Assembly (NCBI RefSeq): GCF_052119645.1
Contig: NZ_JBGQOM010000013.1
Coordinates: 1-64,000 of the forward strand
Origin: Paraglaciecola sp030730205
Lineage (GTDB): Bacteria; Pseudomonadota; Gammaproteobacteria; Enterobacterales; Alteromonadaceae
Direction: 5' to 3'
DNA: 64,000 bases
Part shown: in pieces, positions 7,483 through 17,668 of the stretch
How the letters are laid out: every line of letters starts with the position of its first letter
Numbering within the stretch: position 1 is the stretch's first letter
Notes under the pieces: model-generated
Database searches by the model: none
What the model was told of the DNA's origin: nothing
The model's input: the letters and a program-made list of their open reading frames with translations, nothing else
Made by a program: the position numbers and the translations under genes

Positions 7483-9522
7483 ATGATGAAATCGATTCGT
7501 TTGTCTGTTATTTCCGCATTAGTGTTAATGGGGACAAATGCAGTAGCTATTGAAAACAGTGAAAGTGTTAAAGGTTTGCCACATCTTGAACAAGAGTCTC
7601 AGCACTCCGTTTCTGCAAAACGCATTTCTTCTCAGTTTTTACGGGCGCATTACAAACCAATTGATTTGGACGACTCTTTATCACAGGTCATTTTTAGCCG
7701 TTATCTTCGTTCGATTGATTTTAATCGTAATGTTTTTACCGAAGCTGATATTAAAAAATTCGAAAAGTATTCAACCCAGTTTGATGATGCGATTGAAGTA
7801 GGCGATTTATCCATTGCTTATGAAATATATCAGCTCAACATGGAAAAGCGCGAAAAACGTTTTGAATACGCTTTAACGCTGTTAGATAAAGAATTCGATT
7901 ATGAAGTGGCTAATGATGCATTTTTGTTTGACCGTGAAGATGCACCGTGGCCTAAAGATGAAGCAGAGCTAAACGAATTGTGGCGTCAGCGTGTCAAATA
8001 CGATGCCTTAAATCTGAAGTTAGCGGGCAAAGATTGGCCTAAAATTCAAGAATTACTAAACAAACGTTATGAAAGAGCAATAAAACGTTTAACGCAAACC
8101 AGTAGCGAAGACGTTTTTCAAATTGTGATGAATTCTTTTGCTCGTGCAATTGAAGCCCACACCAGTTATTTGTCACCTCGCAATGCCGAACGTTTTCAAA
8201 TGGAAATGAATTTATCCTTTGAGGGTATTGGTGCAGTTTTACTCAGTGAAGACGATTACACCGTTATTCGTAGCGTGGTGCCGGGTGGACCTGCCGACAA
8301 ATCTCAAAAAATTAAACCCGAAGATAAAATTGTGGGTGTTGCCCAAGACGACGATGAATTTGTTGATGTGATTGGCTGGCGCTTGGATGAAGTTGTTGAG
8401 TTAATCAAAGGTCCAAAGGGCAGTGTAGTGCGCTTGCAAATTGTTAAAGGCTCAGGCGAAAACACTACCCCAGACGTTGTCGCTTTGATGCGTGACAAAA
8501 TCAAATTAGAAGATAAAGCGGCTAAATCAGACGTTTATGTGCCGGAAACAGGTCCACATAAAGGCGAAAAATTAGGCGTGATTACGATCCCATCTTTTTA
8601 CAATAATCTGCATGCAGATGTACAAAAAGAAATAGAAAAACTTAACGCAGAGCAGGTCAATGGCATCATTGTTGATCTTCGCGGCAACGGCGGTGGTTCG
8701 TTAACTGAAGCTACCTTACTCACGGGGCTGTTTATTGACAAAGGTCCTGTAGTCCAAATTCGCGACGGTGCGGGTCGTATCCGCATTGAAGAAGATGTTG
8801 ACGGTAAGGTGTTTTATGATGGCCCATTAACTGTGTTAGTTGATAGATACAGTGCCTCAGCTTCTGAAATTTTTGCTGCTGCGCTACAAGACTATAACCG
8901 TGCGCTTATCTTAGGTGAACAAACCTACGGTAAAGGGACTGTACAGCAGCACCGTGGTTTAGGCCGAATATACGACCTGTATGAGAATCCGTTGGGTAGT
9001 GTGCAATTCACTATTGCTAAGTTCTACCGCATTGATGGCGGTAGCACACAGCACATGGGTGTGATCCCTGATGTGTTGTTTCCTTCGCCTATTGATCCTA
9101 AAGATTGGGGTGAAAGCCAAGAAGAAACAGCCTTACCTTGGGATAGTATCGCCAGAGCAAACTATACTACGGTTGGTGAAACGAAAACCGTAGCCCAACA
9201 ACTTGCGCAAAAACATGATGTGCGAGTTAAGCAAGACCCGGAGTTTGCTTATATTTTTGAAGACATCGAACGCTACAAAGTAAAAAAGTCTGACAAGACC
9301 ATTTCATTGGTTGAATCCGAGCGTTTGAAAGAGAAAAATGAAGCAGAGGCGCGTAACCTGACCCGCGCAAATGAGCGTTTAAAACGTCAAGGGCTTGAAC
9401 CAGTCAAATCCCTTGATGATTTACCGGAAGATCTACCTGAAATCGATCCATTTCTTGACGAAGCCGCAAGTATTACTTACGACCTACTGACCACAGGAAA
9501 GTACGCAATTAATCAAAAATAA
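7483..9522 (+). CDS. prc: Tail-specific protease Prc (Tsp), S41 family
   Basis: At 679 residues it is about the size of E. coli Prc. An N-terminal signal peptide (residues 1-22, ending NAVA) exports it to the periplasm. A helical N-terminal domain is followed by a PDZ domain (about 235-335, FEGIGAVL) and the S41 protease core. The Ser-Lys dyad is Ser459 in YSASASEIF and Lys484 in GKGTVQ, 25 residues apart as in the family. A Lys/Glu-rich C-terminal domain completes it. Prc degrades periplasmic proteins with nonpolar C-termini and trims penicillin-binding protein 3 and MepS in E. coli. A strong terminator follows the gene. Confidence 0.96.
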   Translation: MMKSIRLSVISALVLMGTNAVAIENSESVKGLPHLEQESQHSVSAKRISSQFLRAHYKPIDLDDSLSQVIFSRYLRSIDFNRNVFTEADIKKFEKYSTQFDDAIEVGDLSIAYEIYQLNMEKREKRFEYALTLLDKEFDYEVANDAFLFDREDAPWPKDEAELNELWRQRVKYDALNLKLAGKDWPKIQELLNKRYERAIKRLTQTSSEDVFQIVMNSFARAIEAHTSYLSPRNAERFQMEMNLSFEGIGAVLLSEDDYTVIRSVVPGGPADKSQKIKPEDKIVGVAQDDDEFVDVIGWRLDEVVELIKGPKGSVVRLQIVKGSGENTTPDVVALMRDKIKLEDKAAKSDVYVPETGPHKGEKLGVITIPSFYNNLHADVQKEIEKLNAEQVNGIIVDLRGNGGGSLTEATLLTGLFIDKGPVVQIRDGAGRIRIEEDVDGKVFYDGPLTVLVDRYSASASEIFAAALQDYNRALILGEQTYGKGTVQQHRGLGRIYDLYENPLGSVQFTIAKFYRIDGGSTQHMGVIPDVLFPSPIDPKDWGESQEETALPWDSIARANYTTVGETKTVAQQLAQKHDVRVKQDPEFAYIFEDIERYKVKKSDKTISLVESERLKEKNEAEARNLTRANERLKRQGLEPVKSLDDLPEDLPEIDPFLDEAASITYDLLTTGKYAINQK

Positions 9523-9535
9523 TGATACTGAGCAG

Positions 9536-9566
9536 AAAAAGGGCTATTTCCAATAGCCCTTTTTTA
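9536..9566 (+). terminator. Rho-independent terminator after prc
   Basis: GGGCTATT (9541-9548), a three-base loop and AATAGCCC (9552-9559) form a perfect stem extended by an A-run on the left and a T-run on the right. Confidence 0.9.
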
Positions 9567-9608
9567 CTTTATTTAAAACAACAAAAAAATAATAACAATA
9601 GGTGACAG

Positions 9609-10961
9609 ATGAGTGCACGTGGTGAATTTTCATCCAGAATTGGATTTATACTGGCGGCAGCAGGCTCGGCGGTTGGATTAGGCAATATTTGGGGTTTTCC
9701 AACCCAAGTTGCCAGTAATGGTGGCGCCGCTTTTGTTTTGGTTTATATTATTCTTGCCTTTGTACTGGCGTATCCTGTGTTAATGGCAGAACTAATAATT
9801 GGTCGTGCAACGCGGTCAAATATGGTTGATGCTCTAGGACAAATCACGGGTAGCAAAGTAGGGCGACTAGCTGGTGTATGGGGCTTTATTACCGTATCAC
9901 TCATTCTTGCGTTTTATGCGCTGGTTGCTGGTGTGATGATTTCTTTTTGTCTTGCCCCCTTAGCTGAGTTATTAGGCTTAAACAGTGCAACCGCTTGGTT
10001 AACGGCTGATTTGTCTTCTGAAGATGCCATCGGGCGCAATGTACTTTTTTGTGGCTTATTTTTAGCCCTAACTGCCAGCATCGTATCTGGTGGCGTTAAA
10101 GATGGAATAGAGCGTTGGTCTGTTAGACTAATGCCAGCTTTGTTCATCATCATTACTTTACTGATTGTCTATGTACTTACTCTAGATGGTGCGATGGAAG
10201 GCTTGCGTCACTATGTATTACCTGATTTTTCAAAAATACTCAGTCCTGACTTATTGATCAGCGCCATGGGGCAAGCGTTCTTCTCTATGTCTTTGGGTGT
10301 AGGGACGATGTTGGTATATGGTTCTTATATTTCAAAGCAAGAAAAATTACCTAACCTTGGGGCGGCCGTGGCATTTGTTGATATTGGCGTTGCGGTACTT
10401 GCGGGATTATTAATTATTCCAGCGATGTATGTTGCATTGCATAGCGGTGTACAAATTTTTGGTGAGAATGGGGAATACATTGCCGGACCAGGACTTATTT
10501 TTGCGGTATTACCGGCTTTTTTTGAAACCATGGGTATGATCGGCAATGTAGTGGCTTTTGCTTTTTTTGCTTTGATGATCATTGCGGCCGTGACGTCGTC
10601 TATCTCTATGTTAGAAGTGCCAGTGGCCTACGTGGTTGAAAGTAAAGGCCTAGGGCGTAAACGCTCAGTATGGTTTTTAGCCCTAGGTATTTATGCTCTC
10701 AGTTGTATTATTGCCACTAACTTTAATGCGTTATTTGGCTTAGTGATTGCGATTACAACAGAGTACAGTCAGCCTTTATTAGGTTTGGTATTGTGTATAT
10801 TTACGGGTTGGGTGTGGAAGAGAGACCAAATATTAGCAGAACTTAAAGAAGGTGATCCTTCTGCTGAGCAAGGATTATTTTGGAAAATTTGGCCTTGGTA
10901 TGTTCGATTTGTTTGCCCGGTGGTCATTGTAGTGATGTTTTATCGTTCGGTAATTGGTTAA
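9609..10961 (+). CDS. Sodium-dependent amino-acid symporter, NSS (SNF) family
   Basis: The 450-residue polytopic inner-membrane protein has about 11 helices, the usual number for bacterial NSS members of the Tyt1/MhsT type. The N-terminus carries the family signature RIGFILAAAGSAVGLGNIW (residues 9-27), which forms the unwound TM1 that binds Na+ and substrate. A second landmark is the TM6 region AMGQAFFSMSLGVGTM near residues 218-234. Substrate is probably an amino acid, but which one cannot be read from sequence. It lies 13 bases ahead of the NhaC antiporter gene and is probably in one operon with it, fitting Na+ import followed by Na+ export. Confidence 0.92.
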   Translation: MSARGEFSSRIGFILAAAGSAVGLGNIWGFPTQVASNGGAAFVLVYIILAFVLAYPVLMAELIIGRATRSNMVDALGQITGSKVGRLAGVWGFITVSLILAFYALVAGVMISFCLAPLAELLGLNSATAWLTADLSSEDAIGRNVLFCGLFLALTASIVSGGVKDGIERWSVRLMPALFIIITLLIVYVLTLDGAMEGLRHYVLPDFSKILSPDLLISAMGQAFFSMSLGVGTMLVYGSYISKQEKLPNLGAAVAFVDIGVAVLAGLLIIPAMYVALHSGVQIFGENGEYIAGPGLIFAVLPAFFETMGMIGNVVAFAFFALMIIAAVTSSISMLEVPVAYVVESKGLGRKRSVWFLALGIYALSCIIATNFNALFGLVIAITTEYSQPLLGLVLCIFTGWVWKRDQILAELKEGDPSAEQGLFWKIWPWYVRFVCPVVIVVMFYRSVIG

Positions 10962-10974
10962 TAAAGGGTAGTTA

Positions 10975-12453
10975 GTGTTAATGGAAAATAATAACAAACA
11001 TATTAAAGAAGCTTCATTACTCGATGCGATTGTGCCGATAGTTATTTTAGTGGGCTTATTGGGCACTTCAGTTTACCTTTTTGGTGAAAACTCCTCTTTT
11101 GGTCCCAATCAAATTGCGCTGTTATTGGCAATGGGTATCGCTGCCATTATCGGTATTAAAAACGGTTATAAATGGGATGATATCGAGAAAGGCATCGTTA
11201 AAGGAATTGCTCGCTCTTTGGGCGCTATTTTGATTTTGTTGGCCGTTGGATCTTTAATTGGTACCTGGATGTTATCGGGCACTGTACCGACCCTGATTTA
11301 CTATGGTTTAGACTTACTTAATCCTTCTATGTTTTATGCGGCAAGTTGTTTAATTTGTGGCATTGTTGCTCTGAGTATTGGAAGTTCTTGGACTACCGCG
11401 GCAACAGTGGGTGTGGCACTGATGGGCGTGTCTATTGGTATGGACATGTCAGCACCCATTACAGCCGGGGCAATCATTTCGGGGGCGTATTTTGGTGATA
11501 AAATCTCACCCCTGTCTGAAACCACTAATCTAGCGCCCGCTATCGCTGGGACTAATCTGTTCGAACACATTCAATACATGTTATGGACGACGGTGCCTAG
11601 TTTCATACTTGCTCTTATTCTTTTCACTGTTATTGGGTTTGGTTCAGATATACCAGAGTCATCAAGCCGAATTGAAGAAATGCAATTGTTGCTAAATCAA
11701 GAATTCAATCTTGGCTTTCATATGTTGATCCCTTTATTTGTTTTGCTAGCGATGGCAATACGTAAAGTGCCCGCTTTTCCAGCCGTGGCTATGGGGGCCA
11801 TTATGGGCGGTATTTGGGCGGCATTATTTCAGCCCGAAGTTATTAGTAAATTGTCTGCAGAGGGTATGGATAATATCCAAGGTACCGTTGTTGTTGTGTG
11901 GACAGCTTTATTTGATGGCGTGCAATTTGCTACCAGCAGCGAAACACTTAACAGCTTGTTGAGCCGTGGCGGTATGTCAAGTATGTTAAATACTATTTGG
12001 TTGATTATGTGTGCCATGACGTTTGGCGCAGTACTCGAAAAAGTGGGTTTGCTTAAGCGAGCAGTGAGCGCGTTTTTAAAAGGCGCTACCACGGCCGGCG
12101 ATATGGTTACCCGCACAATTTTGACGTGCATTGGCACTAATATCATTACTGCTGATCAATATATGGCGATTGTAATGCCAGGCAGAATGTACAAAGAAGA
12201 GTTTGAGAAACGCGGTTTAAATCAATTAAATTTGTCTCGTAGTTTAGAGGATGGTGGCACACTTACGTCCCCATTAATTCCTTGGAATACCTGTGGTGTG
12301 TATATGCAAGGGGTTTTGGCAGTGAGCCCATTAGATTACATTTTCTATGCGTTTTTTAATTTGATTAACCCTGTGCTTTCTATTATTTATGCTTATTTGG
12401 GTATAAAAATTCTTCGTATTCCAGTGCCAAAAAGCGTGTCTGCACAAGGCTAA
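10975..12453 (+). CDS. nhaC: Na+/H+ antiporter NhaC family
   Basis: This is a 492-residue inner-membrane protein of about 12 helices. It contains the NhaC signature GAYFGDKISPLSETTNLA near residues 165-183 and a matching distal motif NIITADQYMAIVMPGRM near 390-407, where the family has conserved Asp residues. GTG at 10975 lies six bases after AAGGG and ATG at 10981 twelve bases after it, so the GTG is slightly favoured. NhaC proteins exchange external H+ for internal Na+; some relatives exchange malate or lactate, so the exact ions are not certain. It is probably cotranscribed with the NSS symporter upstream. Confidence 0.9.
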   Translation: MLMENNNKHIKEASLLDAIVPIVILVGLLGTSVYLFGENSSFGPNQIALLLAMGIAAIIGIKNGYKWDDIEKGIVKGIARSLGAILILLAVGSLIGTWMLSGTVPTLIYYGLDLLNPSMFYAASCLICGIVALSIGSSWTTAATVGVALMGVSIGMDMSAPITAGAIISGAYFGDKISPLSETTNLAPAIAGTNLFEHIQYMLWTTVPSFILALILFTVIGFGSDIPESSSRIEEMQLLLNQEFNLGFHMLIPLFVLLAMAIRKVPAFPAVAMGAIMGGIWAALFQPEVISKLSAEGMDNIQGTVVVVWTALFDGVQFATSSETLNSLLSRGGMSSMLNTIWLIMCAMTFGAVLEKVGLLKRAVSAFLKGATTAGDMVTRTILTCIGTNIITADQYMAIVMPGRMYKEEFEKRGLNQLNLSRSLEDGGTLTSPLIPWNTCGVYMQGVLAVSPLDYIFYAFFNLINPVLSIIYAYLGIKILRIPVPKSVSAQG

Positions 12454-12462
12454 ATTATTTTA

Positions 12463-12493
12463 AAGTGAGTAACGTGTAATTCGGTACTCACTT
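12463..12493 (+). terminator. Hairpin after nhaC, possible terminator
   Basis: A perfect 9-bp inverted repeat AAGTGAGTA / TACTCACTT has a 13-base loop. No T-run follows, so it may act as an mRNA 3'-end hairpin or a Rho-linked end rather than an intrinsic terminator. Confidence 0.4.
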
Positions 12494-12520
12494 ATACCCT
12501 ATTTATTATCTGAGATCCTT

Positions 12521-15151
12521 ATGACCAATAATTTATCACCGCTCACTGCGCCTACTGTAAAAAGACGATCAGATTATTTACCGCCTGAATTTTTCATCGA
12601 ACACGTTAGGCTTAATTTTGATCTCGACGCCGAGTCTACCGTCGTCTCTTGCATAACTAACATTGTCCGTAATGGCCAACATAAACAAGCTTTAGTGTTA
12701 GATGGTGAAGGGTTAACTTTGCAATCGTTGCTAGTTAATGGCGAACCCTGGTTAGATTATGAAGTGGAGGAAAACGCGTTAATTATAAGGATTGAACTTG
12801 CTGCGTTTGAATTATCCATAACCACGGTTGTTCACCCAAAATTGAACACCAGTCTAGAAGGGCTGTATTTTGCAGCTGACTCTTTTTGTACTCAGTGTGA
12901 AGCAGAAGGATTTCGCAAGATAACTTACTTTTTGGATAGGCCTGATGTGCTTGCAACCTACGATGTAAGGGTCTGTGCAGATAAACAACGCTATCCATTT
13001 TTGTTGTCAAACGGAAATAAAGTGGATTCGGGCGAATTAGATAATGGCCGTCATTTTGTTAGTTGGTCGGATCCTTTCAAAAAGCCTTGTTATTTATTTG
13101 CCTTAGTAGCCGGTGACTTTGATTTATTGCAAGACAGTTATACCACCGGTTCCGGCCGTAAAGTCGCCCTTGAACTGTTTGTCGATAAGGGTAAGTTAGG
13201 CAAAGGTCAACATGCCTTAGATTCGCTTAAAAAGTCAATGCTATGGGATGAACAGGTCTTCGGATTAGAGTATGACCTTGATATTTATATGATTGTGGCC
13301 GTTGATTTTTTCAATATGGGCGCAATGGAAAACAAGGGACTGAATGTTTTTAACAGTAAGTTTGTGTTGGCCAATCCCGAATCTGCTACGGATGATGATT
13401 TTTTCAATATCGAATCGGTCATTGCTCACGAGTATTTCCATAATTGGACAGGCAATCGAGTGACTTGCCGTGATTGGTTTCAATTGAGCCTAAAAGAGGG
13501 ACTCACGGTTTTTCGCGACCAACAATTTAGCGCTGATATGGGCTCTCCATTAGTTAATCGTATTAAAAACGTTAAGGTGATCCGCGAAAACCAATTTGCC
13601 GAAGATGCCAGTGCGATGTCGCATCCTATTCGCCCCGATGAAGTTATCGAGATGAATAACTTTTATACCGTAACGGTCTACGATAAAGGAGCTGAAGTGA
13701 TCCGGATGATGCATACCTTGTTGGGTGCAGAAGGCTTTAGGCAAGGGATGGACTTGTATTTTGCTCGTTTTGATGGACAAGCGGTGACGTGCGACGATTT
13801 TGTGCAAGCATTGCAAGATGCGAGCAATAAAGATTTGAGTATTTTTAAACGCTGGTACAGTCAATCTGGTACACCAACGATAAATATTACTGACTTCTAT
13901 GATCGTCAAACTGGCACATATCGCTTAAATATAAGCCAGACGACTAAAGCGACGGCAGACCAAAAAGATAAGATGCCTTTGCATATTCCACTGGCCTTAA
14001 GCCTATTAGATAAAGACGGTAAGACCTTAGCGTTGGATGATAAAGGCTCGACTGAATTTGTTGCAGAGCTTAAAGAAGATAATCTACAGCTTAACTTTTT
14101 TGGTTATTCAGAAAAACCCACCCCCTCTTTGTTGCATAACTTTTCTGCGCCAGTTCGTCTTAACTATGCTTATTCTCATGAACAGTTGGCTCATGTGCTG
14201 TTGCATAGTCCTGATGACTTTGCCCGCTGGGACGCTAGCCAAAAAATTTACAGTGATTGCATACATCAAATGGCAAGCGATGAAGGGGATAAAAACAACA
14301 GTTTGCTTGATGGCTTATTAACTGCACTGGAACCTATTGCTGCTCATCAAGATTTATCCCAGGCATTTAAAGCTGAGATGCTGAGTTTGCCTAGTTTTGA
14401 AACCTTATTGCAACAACGGGATAAAATTGATATCGACAAACTCTATGCTGCACGAAAATCGCTTATGCAAACTATGGCCAAAGCCTTTTTGCCTTATTGG
14501 CAGCAAATGTATAAAGCAAGTAGCCATCAGCCTTACGCTTACGAGCAAAATCAAGTTGAACAACGCAAACTCAATAATTTAAGTTTGAAGTACTTGCAGC
14601 TAAGTGGCGAGCAGGGCGTTGAAAGCATTATTCGTCAGCAGTTTCACGATGCCAATAATATGACTGATTCGTTAGGCGCTTTAGCGGCTGCGCAATTGGG
14701 TGATCTGAGTTTATTTGATGAATTGATGTCATGTTTTGAACAGCGCTGGAGCGATGATGCATTGGTGCTAGATAAGTGGTTTGCCCTGCATGCAAATACG
14801 CCCAGGGCTGATATTTTGACTCGTCTGGATATTCTTGCCGGTCATGCTCAGTACAGTATCTCAAATCCAAATCGAGTTAGATCGCTTGTGGGCAGTTTTG
14901 CTTATTATAACGTACCTGGTTTTCATGCTGTTGATGGCAGTGGCTATAAGTTTTTAGCTGACTACTTAATTAAACTCAATACGCTTAACCCGCAAATTGC
15001 TGCTCGACTTATTACTCCTTTGACTCAATGGCAAAAGGTGGATGCTAAGCGTCAAGCCTTGATGCAGCATCAATTAATGCGAATCAGTGATATTCCACAA
15101 TTGAGTAAAGACTTGTTCGAAAAAATCAGTAAAAGTTTACATTTTAAATAG
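12521..15151 (+). CDS. pepN: Aminopeptidase N (M1 family)
   Basis: This 876-residue cytosolic zinc aminopeptidase is close to the 870 of E. coli PepN. Catalytic residues are all present: the GAMEN exopeptidase motif at 267-271, the zinc site HEYFH (His303, Glu304, His307) and the third ligand Glu326 in KEG, at the same +19 spacing as in E. coli. The N-terminal beta domain, catalytic domain and helical C-terminal domain (from about 550) are intact. PepN removes N-terminal residues from peptides in late protein turnover. The DUF2835 gene follows after about 30 bases, an order shared with other gammaproteobacteria. Confidence 0.97.
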   Translation: MTNNLSPLTAPTVKRRSDYLPPEFFIEHVRLNFDLDAESTVVSCITNIVRNGQHKQALVLDGEGLTLQSLLVNGEPWLDYEVEENALIIRIELAAFELSITTVVHPKLNTSLEGLYFAADSFCTQCEAEGFRKITYFLDRPDVLATYDVRVCADKQRYPFLLSNGNKVDSGELDNGRHFVSWSDPFKKPCYLFALVAGDFDLLQDSYTTGSGRKVALELFVDKGKLGKGQHALDSLKKSMLWDEQVFGLEYDLDIYMIVAVDFFNMGAMENKGLNVFNSKFVLANPESATDDDFFNIESVIAHEYFHNWTGNRVTCRDWFQLSLKEGLTVFRDQQFSADMGSPLVNRIKNVKVIRENQFAEDASAMSHPIRPDEVIEMNNFYTVTVYDKGAEVIRMMHTLLGAEGFRQGMDLYFARFDGQAVTCDDFVQALQDASNKDLSIFKRWYSQSGTPTINITDFYDRQTGTYRLNISQTTKATADQKDKMPLHIPLALSLLDKDGKTLALDDKGSTEFVAELKEDNLQLNFFGYSEKPTPSLLHNFSAPVRLNYAYSHEQLAHVLLHSPDDFARWDASQKIYSDCIHQMASDEGDKNNSLLDGLLTALEPIAAHQDLSQAFKAEMLSLPSFETLLQQRDKIDIDKLYAARKSLMQTMAKAFLPYWQQMYKASSHQPYAYEQNQVEQRKLNNLSLKYLQLSGEQGVESIIRQQFHDANNMTDSLGALAAAQLGDLSLFDELMSCFEQRWSDDALVLDKWFALHANTPRADILTRLDILAGHAQYSISNPNRVRSLVGSFAYYNVPGFHAVDGSGYKFLADYLIKLNTLNPQIAARLITPLTQWQKVDAKRQALMQHQLMRISDIPQLSKDLFEKISKSLHFK

Positions 15152-15180
15152 GAAGGTTAGGGGTCATATCGTTTAACACA

Positions 15181-15402
15181 ATGCATACCTATTACTTTTC
15201 TATAAAAGCGAGTTATGACGAGTGCTTAAAATTGTATCAGCCTGGCAATAATGCTGTGGTGATTATTGATGAACAAGGCACCAAGATTCAAATTCCAATC
15301 AAAAACCTTCGCCCCTTTGTCAGTCCAACTGGCATACGGGGGCGTTTCAGATTACAAGTAAGTGGTGCGAATAAGCTCGTCAGTTTCGAGAAAATGGCGT
15401 AA
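15181..15402 (+). CDS. DUF2835 family small protein
   Basis: The 73-residue protein contains the family segment IQIPIKNLRPFVSPTGIRGR in its second half. It is likely a small beta-rich cytosolic protein with no signal or membrane segment. DUF2835 has no assigned function and commonly sits just downstream of pepN in gammaproteobacteria, as here. Spacing suggests the two are cotranscribed. Confidence 0.85.
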   Translation: MHTYYFSIKASYDECLKLYQPGNNAVVIIDEQGTKIQIPIKNLRPFVSPTGIRGRFRLQVSGANKLVSFEKMA

Positions 15403-15590
15403 GTTTTTAGGGCCCTTGGTTAAAATATAAACACAAGTTGTTGAAATATAGTTACTATTTGTTAATCAACTGGTACGATTAGTTCTTGCTATCAGCGCAA
15501 AATGATGTAATGATTTTGTTAATTTAAAGTTCATTTGTCTAGGTCGCTAGTCTGTACTGTTTAAGTCGGCTAACTGGGGAGTAAAAATAT

Positions 15591-17657
15591 ATGATTTATG
15601 GTTCTTCCATATTCAAAAAAACAACAATCGCACTTGGGATCACCAGCGTTTTGGGTGGTTGTTCTATGACGGCTAATGCCGCAAATTGGGACAGTGGCGA
15701 TTGGTCAGTGAGTTTTGACTCAAACTTTTCATTTGGTACCAGTGTTCGGGTTGAAGATATTGATTTTTCAACAGTCGGCAACAGTAATCAATTAAACCTA
15801 GATTGGTCAGGTTACAACCCAGCAACTAATCCTATTTACACCTCCTCTGATGTATGGGCTTTAACAAATGCAGCCTATTCTACCAATGGTGATCTGGGTA
15901 ATTTAAATTACGATAAAAATAAAGCGTTCTCGACCTTGTTCAAAGGTGTGCATGAATTAGATATTCGCTATAAAGATATGGGTATCTTTATGCGTGGTAT
16001 GTATTTTTACGATTTTGAAATGAAAGATGGTTCTAGAGCGTGGACTAATCCTATTACTGGGCAAAAACAAGACCCGTGTGCTACTGGTAAATCCAGCGAA
16101 GAATTGTGTTCAGATATTCGTTTATTAGACGCATTCTTTTATGCTGACTTTAGCGTTGCTGATATGCCAATGAGTTTGCGTATTGGTCAACAAGTGATCA
16201 GTTGGGGTGAAGGTACTTTTATTCAGCACGGTATTAATACCATTAATCCAGTTGACGTTACTCGTGCTCAAGCACCGGGTGCAGAACTTAAAGAAGTATT
16301 TATACCGGTTGGTACGGTCTTCGCGTCCATTGATTTAACCGAATCTTTCAGTGTGTCTGCCTACTATCAATATGAATGGGAGCGCAGTTTGTTACCTCAG
16401 GCAGGTAGCTACTTTGCGACCAATGATTTTGCTGGCGAAGGCGGTCAAGCGCAAAACGTTCAACTGGGTTTTAGTGGTAACCCAGACATTGACTTAGACT
16501 TTTTGATGGCTGGACTCAATCAATTAGGTAATGCGCTGAAAGCAGGTGCAGATCCTGCACAAATTGGTAGCGCGTATTTAGCCTATCCTACCAAAGTAGC
16601 GGTGCGTGGTTTTAGTGATGACGCTCATAAAGATGCCAGTGATCAAGGTCAGTATGGAATCAAACTGACTTATTTTGCGTCAGAGTTGAATGACAGTGAA
16701 TTGAGCTTGTACATGATCAATTATCATTCGCAGCGTCCTTTAATTACGGGCACGACCTCTAACTTTACTGCTGCGGGTATTGGGGCTGACTTAGCCTATT
16801 TGGCGCAAAAAGTGATTACTAAGGATAACATCACTGACTTGCAGGCTTTTACCAAGATTGAATTTGAATACCCCGAAGATATTAAATTGTACGGTTTTAG
16901 CTTTAATACGAACGTAGGTGAAACGGCCTTAGCGGGTGAGATTTCTTATCGTGTTGACGAACCTTTGCAAATTGACGACGTAGAGTTGTTGTATGCCGCA
17001 ATGCCACAACAGCTCGCTATTGCAGGTATTCGTCCCGATTTTGAAGGGATTTCACAATTAGATGGCTACCTTGGTAGAACGGTAGGACCTGGTGAAACAG
17101 CACAAGGTTACTTAAACTCAGACACCATGCAAATCCAAGCAACAGCAACTCATATTTTTGGACCGATGTTAGGAACGGACAATTTGGTTGTGTTGGGAGA
17201 AGTGGGTTATGTGAATATTATGGATTTTCCTGATCCCAATGTTATTCGTTTAAATGGTCCTGGTTCGGTCAGAACGCCGTCATTGCAGCCTACCGCTGAT
17301 GGCAATCCGCGTACTGGTTTACACATTGGATTGTCTGATGGGCCTGAGCAAAATCCATTTCCAACTAAGACCGCGTGGGGTTACCGTTTGTTAGCAAACG
17401 CCTCATATAACAACGTGTTTTCTGGCGTTAACATGCAAGCAAGATTCACCTTTGCGCATGATGTAAATGGTATTACGCCTGATCCATTATTTTTATTTAT
17501 TGAAGAGCGTAAGTCGGCAAGTGCTACATTAACCTTCGACTATTTAAGTAAATGGTCAGCGTCTATAGGTTACAACAGCTACTGGGGTGGAGTCGGTACA
17601 ACGAATGCCTTGTCAGACCGCGACTTTATGTCTTTTAACGTTAAGTATTCAATTTAG
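15591..17657 (+). CDS. DUF1302 outer-membrane beta-barrel protein
   Basis: This is a 688-residue exported protein. A signal peptide covers about residues 1-30 (IALGITSVLGG, ending TANA before ANW). The Cys in GGCS could mimic a lipobox, but the later Ala-x-Ala site fits better. The mature part is rich in alternating polar and aromatic strands typical of a large barrel and has the DUF1302 landmarks MSLRIGQQVISWGEGTFIQ and GINTINPVDVTR around residues 197-224. AGTAAAAATAT with GGGGAG upstream supports the ATG. DUF1302 proteins are of unknown function but are repeatedly linked with DUF1329 genes. It is the first gene of a four-gene envelope module and 11 bases ahead of the DUF1329 gene. Confidence 0.92.
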   Translation: MIYGSSIFKKTTIALGITSVLGGCSMTANAANWDSGDWSVSFDSNFSFGTSVRVEDIDFSTVGNSNQLNLDWSGYNPATNPIYTSSDVWALTNAAYSTNGDLGNLNYDKNKAFSTLFKGVHELDIRYKDMGIFMRGMYFYDFEMKDGSRAWTNPITGQKQDPCATGKSSEELCSDIRLLDAFFYADFSVADMPMSLRIGQQVISWGEGTFIQHGINTINPVDVTRAQAPGAELKEVFIPVGTVFASIDLTESFSVSAYYQYEWERSLLPQAGSYFATNDFAGEGGQAQNVQLGFSGNPDIDLDFLMAGLNQLGNALKAGADPAQIGSAYLAYPTKVAVRGFSDDAHKDASDQGQYGIKLTYFASELNDSELSLYMINYHSQRPLITGTTSNFTAAGIGADLAYLAQKVITKDNITDLQAFTKIEFEYPEDIKLYGFSFNTNVGETALAGEISYRVDEPLQIDDVELLYAAMPQQLAIAGIRPDFEGISQLDGYLGRTVGPGETAQGYLNSDTMQIQATATHIFGPMLGTDNLVVLGEVGYVNIMDFPDPNVIRLNGPGSVRTPSLQPTADGNPRTGLHIGLSDGPEQNPFPTKTAWGYRLLANASYNNVFSGVNMQARFTFAHDVNGITPDPLFLFIEERKSASATLTFDYLSKWSASIGYNSYWGGVGTTNALSDRDFMSFNVKYSI

Positions 17658-17668
17658 AGAGTCAATTT

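Noticed and set aside
13550..13909. 119-codon minus-strand open frame inside pepN
   Set aside because: Antisense to the conserved catalytic domain; no start signal.
15591..15690. Lipoprotein signal on the DUF1302 barrel (GGCS)
   Set aside because: A barrel is not expected to be lipidated and a good Ala-x-Ala cleavage site follows eight residues later.
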